Assembly: GCA_020444475.1 (NCBI GenBank)
Contig: JAHLKV010000004.1
Span: forward strand, 272,304 to 336,303
Length of the DNA stretch: 64,000 bases
Source: a bacterium
Lineage (GTDB): Bacteria; Zixibacteria; MSB-5A5; GN15; FEB-12
Reading direction: 5' to 3'
Shown piece by piece: positions 59,229 through 64,000 of this stretch (within the stretch, counting starts at the first letter, position 1; every line of letters starts with the position of its first letter). The notes below the pieces were generated by a model that was given only the letters and a program-made list of their open reading frames with translations, ran no database searches and was not told where the DNA came from. The translations under genes were made by a program, and so were the position numbers.

Positions 59229-60017
59229 ATGAACTGGATTTCCAGCCTGTTTTTCAGGTATTGGCGAAATGTCCATTTTTCAGCGGTAGTTGTTGTCTCG
59301 GTAATCCTGATCCTGAATTATCCCGCTATCAACGGGCTGATCTCGCAGGCCGCGATCGGCTCGTTTTACTATCCCTTCGCCAAGCTCAAAAACCTCGTCG
59401 TCCGACTCAGCTCGGTCGACCGCGAAAACGAGATGCTTCGCCAGTCGCTCGTCGATGCGTCCGTGCGCCTCTCCCGGCTTGACGAAGCCGAACGGGAAAA
59501 CCTGCGCCTCCGAGCCGTGCTCGGATTCGAGCCGCCCACCGGCTACACGCTCATGCCGGCCCAGGTGCTCTCCATCAGCGGCGGACGTATCCCCACCGCG
59601 GCCGTTATCAATCGCGGCGAACATGACTCCGTCTATGTTAACCAGCCGGTGATCAATCGCGACGGACTGATCGGCCGCATTAGTTCGGTCACCGCCGATT
59701 TTGCGACCGTCCAGCTGCTCACCGATCCGGTCAACCGGGTTGCGGTCCGTGTCGCCGACTCCCGCGAGATGGGTATCGCCAAGTACACGTCGCACGGTAT
59801 GATCCTCGATAACTTCCCGATCCAGGGAGATATCGCCACCGGACAGCAGATCGTCTCCTCGGGTCTGGGCGGCGTTTATCCCGCCGGACTGATAGTGGGG
59901 ACGGTTACCGAGGTCGAACGGCCGGCCGAAGCCGCCTTCAGCAATGTAGACATCGCTCCGGCCGCCAACTTCAACTCACTCGAAGAGCTCTTTCTGCTGA
60001 GACCGGGGGGATCGTGA
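59229..60017 (+). CDS. mreC: Rod shape-determining protein MreC
   Basis: MreC is a periplasmic scaffold of the elongasome. The 262-residue protein has a cytoplasmic start, one membrane helix (about 17-37), a coiled coil (about 55-90, with ENEMLRQSLVDASVRL) and the beta-domain (PAQVLSISGG, INRDGLIGRISSVTADFATV). Length is normal. It precedes mreD with a GTGA overlap. mreB is not in the window. Confidence 0.94.
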   Translation: MNWISSLFFRYWRNVHFSAVVVVSVILILNYPAINGLISQAAIGSFYYPFAKLKNLVVRLSSVDRENEMLRQSLVDASVRLSRLDEAERENLRLRAVLGFEPPTGYTLMPAQVLSISGGRIPTAAVINRGEHDSVYVNQPVINRDGLIGRISSVTADFATVQLLTDPVNRVAVRVADSREMGIAKYTSHGMILDNFPIQGDIATGQQIVSSGLGGVYPAGLIVGTVTEVERPAEAAFSNVDIAPAANFNSLEELFLLRPGGS

Positions 60018-60499
60018 GACTGATTCCGTACCTCATCTACCTGATCCTGATCGCCATGCACCAGGTCTTTCTGCAGGATATGACGTCGATCGCCGGCGTG
60101 CGGATCGATCTCGCCGGCCTGATTGTCATGGCTATCGCACTGTATAAGTCGGAGGTTATCACCCTCTGGTTCGGACTGGTGGCCGGCGTCGTCTGGGCTG
60201 CCGGTATGCCCGATGCCTTCGGCTGGTACGGGCTGCTTCTCGCGCTGGTCGGCGTGACGGCCTTTCACCTGCGCGAAAAGTTGAACCTCGAATCATTCTA
60301 CTCCAAAATCCTCTTCATGCTGGGCGGACTGGTCGTCCATTCGATGGGGATGACCATAATCGAAGGCGGCGATGGCGTGATGACCCGTCTCTGGACGAAC
60401 GCTCTCCCCGACGGCGTGTATACGACTATAGTAGCGTTGATTTTCCTGCTGTTTAAAGACGGCGTGATAACATACCAGAAGTTTAAGTCGATATTCTAG
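60014..60499 (+). CDS. mreD: Rod shape-determining protein MreD
   Basis: A 161-residue inner-membrane protein with about five helices, part of the MreBCD elongasome. It is poorly conserved in sequence; identification rests on size, hydrophobicity and position between mreC and the PBP2 gene. Start is GTG 60014, overlapping the mreC stop by four bases. Confidence 0.88.
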   Translation: MRLIPYLIYLILIAMHQVFLQDMTSIAGVRIDLAGLIVMAIALYKSEVITLWFGLVAGVVWAAGMPDAFGWYGLLLALVGVTAFHLREKLNLESFYSKILFMLGGLVVHSMGMTIIEGGDGVMTRLWTNALPDGVYTTIVALIFLLFKDGVITYQKFKSIF

Positions 60500-60507
60500 A
60501 CAAACCC

Positions 60508-62340
60508 ATGGATCGTTTCAAACTGACATTATCCGGCCGTGCTCTCTGGGCGACGGCGATGGTGGCCCTGCTGTTCATCTTCCTCTTCGGAGGTCTGGTC
60601 AAACTGCAGCTGGTCAACCACGCCGAACTCGCCAAACGCTCCGAGAACAACCGCCTTCGGGTCGTCCCGATCATCCCGCGGCGAGGTATTGTCTATGACC
60701 GCGATGGTCGCGTGATCATCGACAACCGACCGTCCTATACGGTCTCGATCGTGCCCGCTGAGATGGTCTCCGACCGCACGGTGCCGCACCTTGCTGGTTT
60801 GATCGAACTCGATAGTGCCCAGATACTCAAGCGGATGCTGCGCAATCAGGTCAGCCGTCAGCAACCGGCGCCGGTGAAAAAGGACGTTCCGTTCGATGCC
60901 ATCGCCGTCCTCGAAGAACAAAGTCTTGCCTTTCCGGGCGTAAGCTATCAGATGGAGCGCGTGCGGATGTATGTTGATTCGCTCGGCGCCGAAGCGTTTA
61001 CCGGGTACGTCGGCGAAGTGTCCCCCGAAGATCTCAGCGAGTCCGACGGTGAGCGGCAGGGCTACCAGCCCGGCAGCATGATCGGCAAGAAAGGGCTCGA
61101 AAAACAATACGACCAGCTGTTGCGCGGTCGCGAAGGGACCGAGTATGTTGAGATCGCCGCCTCCGGTCAGATCCTCGGACCGTACACCGAGCGCGAGGCC
61201 CTCGAAGCGATCCCCGGATCGGATATCACCCTCTCGATCGATATCGATGTTCAGGAGGCTGCGGTTCATGCGCTTGACAGCTTCTGCTGCGGCGCCGTCG
61301 TCGCCATGGACCCACGAACCGGCGAAGTGCTCGCGGCCACATCCTATCCCGGTTTCGACGCCAACATCTTCTCCTCGGTGATCCCCGAGTCACTGTGGAC
61401 GGAGATTCGCACCGACTCAACTCACCCGCTGCTCAACCGCGTGTTGAATGGACTCTATCCGCCCGGCTCAACCACCAAGCTGATCACCGTGGGCGCGGCC
61501 CTGGAAGAGGGCCTCATAAACGAACACACCACCCTCAAGCCGTGCTACGGCGGTATGCAGTTCGGCAATCGGTTCTTCCGATGCTGGGAGCACAGCGGAC
61601 ACGGTACGCTCAACTGTATCCATGCGCTGGAGCAGTCGTGCGACGTCTTCATGTACCAGATCGGGTTGAGTCTGGGTATCGATCTGCTGCATGACTATTT
61701 CGCAAAGTGCGGCTTCGGCCGACCAACCGGAATCGACCTGCCCGGCGAGTCCGATGGCTTGAACCCCGATACCAAGTACTACGATGAACGCTACGGCAAA
61801 AACAAGTGGACCCGCGCCCTCGTTCTCAACAATGCCATCGGACAGGGGGAGATCCTGTCGACGCCGCTGCAGCTCGCCCAGTTCTACTGCGGGATCGCCA
61901 ACGACGGGCTGGTCTATCGACCGCATCTCGTGAAAAAGATCTCCCGTCCCAATGGCGAAGAGATAAACGTGCCGCCGGTGGTTTCTTTCCGACTGCCCTT
62001 TTCGAAACAGACGCTGGATATCCTGTATGAGGGTATCCGCCTGGTTGTCGAAGGTGAACGCGGGACGGCGCGCGCGCAGCGTCGTAAGGACTATACGGTC
62101 GGGGGCAAGACCGGCACGGCACAGAATCCGCACGGCGAGAACCACGCCTGGTTCTGCGGTGTGGCGCCCCTGGAGCATCCGGAAATCGTCGTTTGTGCGA
62201 TTGTCGAAAACTCCGGCGATGGCTCTAAGTACGCCGCGCCGGTGGTCGGCAAGGTCATCAAAGCCTACATGGACAAAAGAACCGCCCGAGCCGATATGGC
62301 TAACCTGACGCCGGTCGACACGAGCCATGCTGAACTATAG
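60508..62340 (+). CDS. mrdA: Penicillin-binding protein 2 (peptidoglycan transpeptidase)
   Basis: PBP2 cross-links peptidoglycan during cell elongation together with RodA. The 610-residue protein has a membrane anchor (about 12-32), the pedestal region (IIPRRGIVYDRDGRVII) and a transpeptidase domain with SxxK in YPPGSTTKLIT, the SxN-equivalent SCD in EQSCDVFMYQIG and the KTG motif in VGGKTGTAQNP. The 3' end overlaps rodA by 14 bases. Confidence 0.95.
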   Translation: MDRFKLTLSGRALWATAMVALLFIFLFGGLVKLQLVNHAELAKRSENNRLRVVPIIPRRGIVYDRDGRVIIDNRPSYTVSIVPAEMVSDRTVPHLAGLIELDSAQILKRMLRNQVSRQQPAPVKKDVPFDAIAVLEEQSLAFPGVSYQMERVRMYVDSLGAEAFTGYVGEVSPEDLSESDGERQGYQPGSMIGKKGLEKQYDQLLRGREGTEYVEIAASGQILGPYTEREALEAIPGSDITLSIDIDVQEAAVHALDSFCCGAVVAMDPRTGEVLAATSYPGFDANIFSSVIPESLWTEIRTDSTHPLLNRVLNGLYPPGSTTKLITVGAALEEGLINEHTTLKPCYGGMQFGNRFFRCWEHSGHGTLNCIHALEQSCDVFMYQIGLSLGIDLLHDYFAKCGFGRPTGIDLPGESDGLNPDTKYYDERYGKNKWTRALVLNNAIGQGEILSTPLQLAQFYCGIANDGLVYRPHLVKKISRPNGEEINVPPVVSFRLPFSKQTLDILYEGIRLVVEGERGTARAQRRKDYTVGGKTGTAQNPHGENHAWFCGVAPLEHPEIVVCAIVENSGDGSKYAAPVVGKVIKAYMDKRTARADMANLTPVDTSHAEL

Positions 62341-63544
62341 GGATCTCGACTGGAAACTGATCGGCGCCGCTCTCGCCCTCTCGCTGATCGGCGTCATCCT
62401 CATCATGTCGGCGCAGCACTACGCCGAGTCCGACTACGCCCGCGCCTACTACCAGCGACAGTTGATCTGGCTCGCCGTTGCCCTGGTCGTCTTTGCGATC
62501 GTCATTCATCTCCCGCTCCGGCTGTTTGATCTCGGCGCGTATCTGTTCTACGGCATTGCGGTCGCCATGCTGATCCTGGTGCTGATCATCGGCTCGACCC
62601 GCATGGGCGCCAACCGCTGGTTTGCTTTCGGCCCGGTATCACTGGCCCCCTCGGATATAGCCAAGATCGCGCTGGTGTTCGCGCTGGCACGCTTCTTCGC
62701 ATACACCAAATGGCCGCCAACGTCGAAGCGAAGGCTGACGGTTTCGGCGATCATGACCGTCATTCCCATCGCCCTTATTCTCAAGCAGCCCGACCTCGGT
62801 ACCTCGCTGGTCTTTTTCGTTATCCTGTTCGTCCTCTGGTTCTGGTCGGGACTCTCACCCTGGTACCTGTTGCTGATTCTCTCACCGCTGGCGTCGCTGG
62901 TCGCGGCCTCGTACTGGTGGTCGTGGGCGCTCTACTTCGTGGTCCTGCTGACCTTTCTCGGTATCATTCGTCCCGGCATCTTCTTTTCGGTTATGGTCGT
63001 TGTCGCCAACCTCGCCTTTGGTATCGTGACACCCATCGTCTGGGGCAGACTGGCCGAATACCAGCGCCTGCGTATCCTGACCTTTCTCAATCCCGAGCTT
63101 GACCCGCGTGGCGCCGGCTACCAGATCATTCAATCGAAAATCGCGATCGGCTCCGGCGGACTCTGGGGGAAAGGCTTCCTCAACGGCTCGCAGTCTCGTC
63201 TCGAGTTCCTTCCCGAGCGCCATACCGACTTCATCTTCTCGGTACTCGGCGAGGAGTTCGGGCTGTGGGGCGCCCTGATCGTCCTCGGACTGTTCGCGTA
63301 CATCCTCATTCGCTCGATCCGCATCGCCATGCGTTGTCGGTCACGGTTTGCGTCGCACATTGTCATGGGCGCCGTGGCGATCATCGTCTTCCAGATGCTG
63401 GTTAATATCGGTATGACCCTCGGCTTCATGCCGGTCACCGGCCTGCCGCTTCCGTTTGTTTCATACGGCGGCACCGGGCTGGTCCTGGTCTGGACATTGA
63501 TCGCCCTGATTGTCTCTGCAGACTACCATTGGCAGGAATACTAA
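62327..63544 (+). CDS. rodA: RodA, SEDS-family peptidoglycan glycosyltransferase
   Basis: RodA polymerises lipid II for the elongasome. The 405-residue protein has about ten helices. The conserved Asp lies in ILKQPDLGTSLVFF, and EFLPERHTDFIFSVLGEEFG and VTGLPLPFVSYGGTGL are SEDS signatures. It is coupled to PBP2 by overlap, the standard pairing. Confidence 0.96.
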   Translation: MLNYRDLDWKLIGAALALSLIGVILIMSAQHYAESDYARAYYQRQLIWLAVALVVFAIVIHLPLRLFDLGAYLFYGIAVAMLILVLIIGSTRMGANRWFAFGPVSLAPSDIAKIALVFALARFFAYTKWPPTSKRRLTVSAIMTVIPIALILKQPDLGTSLVFFVILFVLWFWSGLSPWYLLLILSPLASLVAASYWWSWALYFVVLLTFLGIIRPGIFFSVMVVVANLAFGIVTPIVWGRLAEYQRLRILTFLNPELDPRGAGYQIIQSKIAIGSGGLWGKGFLNGSQSRLEFLPERHTDFIFSVLGEEFGLWGALIVLGLFAYILIRSIRIAMRCRSRFASHIVMGAVAIIVFQMLVNIGMTLGFMPVTGLPLPFVSYGGTGLVLVWTLIALIVSADYHWQEY

Positions 63545-63547
63545 ACC

Positions 63548-64000
63548 ATGCGCACGATCGTCATTCTTCTTTCGCTATTTCTTTGCCTGTCGGCGCCGGT
63601 CGGTGCCCTTAATCTCGACTCGCTCCTGGTCGAGTCAATCGGCGGCCCCGCCGCCCTCGACAGCCTGAAGACTATCTACAACTACCGGGCCGAAGGGTCA
63701 GTCGAACTCAACGGTCAACCCGGCACCTTCAACATGTACTTCGCCCTGCCGGATCTCTTTTACGCCGAGATGCGGCTTGGCGGGATCTCCATGGCGCAGG
63801 CCTACGACGGTCACACCGCGTGGATGCGCGATTTCAACGGACAGGTCTCCGAACTCGGCGGTTTCGAAGAGAAGGAACTCCTCAAGCAAATCTACCTGCA
63901 ATCGTTCGCGTACCTGATCGATGGTCGCGTGCCGGGAAGCAAGAGCTATGTCGGTATGAAAGAGATCGACGGGACGCTGTATCATGAAGTGCTGTTCATG
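63548..64000 (+). CDS. Secreted LolA/LolB-like or outer-membrane-sorting protein, 3' end outside window
   Basis: An open frame of 151 codons runs to the window edge from ATG 63548. It starts with a signal peptide (MRTIVILLSLFLCLSAPVGA) and continues SLLVESIGGPAALDSLKTIY, then FNMYFALPDLFYAEMRLGGI and MAQAYDGHTAWMRDFNG. This pattern of beta strands following a helical start resembles LolA-like or DUF4292-type lipoprotein-sorting proteins. It directly follows rodA. The rest of the gene is not visible. Confidence 0.72.
   Translation, partial: MRTIVILLSLFLCLSAPVGALNLDSLLVESIGGPAALDSLKTIYNYRAEGSVELNGQPGTFNMYFALPDLFYAEMRLGGISMAQAYDGHTAWMRDFNGQVSELGGFEEKELLKQIYLQSFAYLIDGRVPGSKSYVGMKEIDGTLYHEVLFM

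Noticed and set aside
1-64000. CRISPR arrays, rRNA or tRNA genes, integrases or transposases
   Set aside because: I looked for regularly spaced repeats, conserved tRNA TPsiC-arm sequence and transposase motifs and saw none; a dedicated tRNA search was not possible by eye.

Overview
The window is a GC-rich, gene-dense bacterial chromosome segment with almost all genes in tight same-strand runs. It encodes a Gram-negative diderm envelope: LpxL-type acyltransferase, heptose kinase, heptose adenylyltransferase, heptosyltransferase, TolC-type channel, several lipoproteins and a rod-shape complex (MreC, MreD, PBP2, RodA). ScpAB, a two-subunit glycine dehydrogenase (GcvPA/GcvPB), a GH57 glucan branching enzyme and DUF3467 together suggest an uncultured lineage near the FCB superphylum, possibly Zixibacteria. 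That placement is inference from gene content only.

Layout. 1-1.1 kb: end of a sigma-54 activator. 1.1-1.9 kb: HigBA-like toxin-antitoxin pair with a palindromic operator. 2.2-7.8 kb: HNH nuclease, a 1.1-kb hairpin-rich stretch without a convincing gene, an Ig-like lipoprotein that may start at ATT, a CreD-like protein and a DUF2059 protein. 7.8-11.4 kb: trpS-scpA-scpB-rluB. 11.4-19.2 kb: ferritin-like protein, membrane metalloprotease, lpxL, an adaptor/permease/TolC export operon and waaF. 19.2-26.6 kb (minus strand): a 1640-residue nine-PAS histidine kinase, a zinc-ribbon membrane protein, GH57 branching enzyme and DUF3467. 26.7-30.7 kb: hldA, hldC, TPR protein, M24 peptidase, accB. 30.8-34.8 kb: small lipoprotein, an inverted-repeat element, pilT, pabB, pabA. 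34.9-36.8 kb: an AT-richer AbiE-type toxin-antitoxin island between copies of a dispersed repeat. 36.9-43.7 kb: small membrane proteins, accC, then a glycine-cleavage cluster (gcvH, gcvPA, gcvPB). 43.7-45.2 kb: fused ECF-type ATPase. 45.2-48.9 kb: pyrR-pyrB-pyrC behind a PyrR-type RNA leader. 49.0-57.6 kb: cell-surface glycan genes (GT-C, three GT2 enzymes, YfhO-like protein, WecA-like transferase). 57.6-64 kb: accA, EIIA-type protein, mreCD-mrdA-rodA and a truncated secreted protein.

The most striking item is at 41274-42170. A secreted thioredoxin-like protein has an in-frame TGA exactly where the first cysteine of its CxxC motif should be, and just downstream lies a short hairpin whose apical loop is GGTC, as in the E. 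coli fdhF SECIS. I read it as an undescribed selenocysteine thioredoxin (U-x-x-C) fused to a TPR-like region, embedded between the two glycine dehydrogenase subunit genes. Other points for follow-up are the PyrR-binding loop, the repeat-flanked AbiE island, the probable ATT start, a terminator that abuts a start codon, apparent leaderless genes and a cluster of hairpins that may be a structured RNA.
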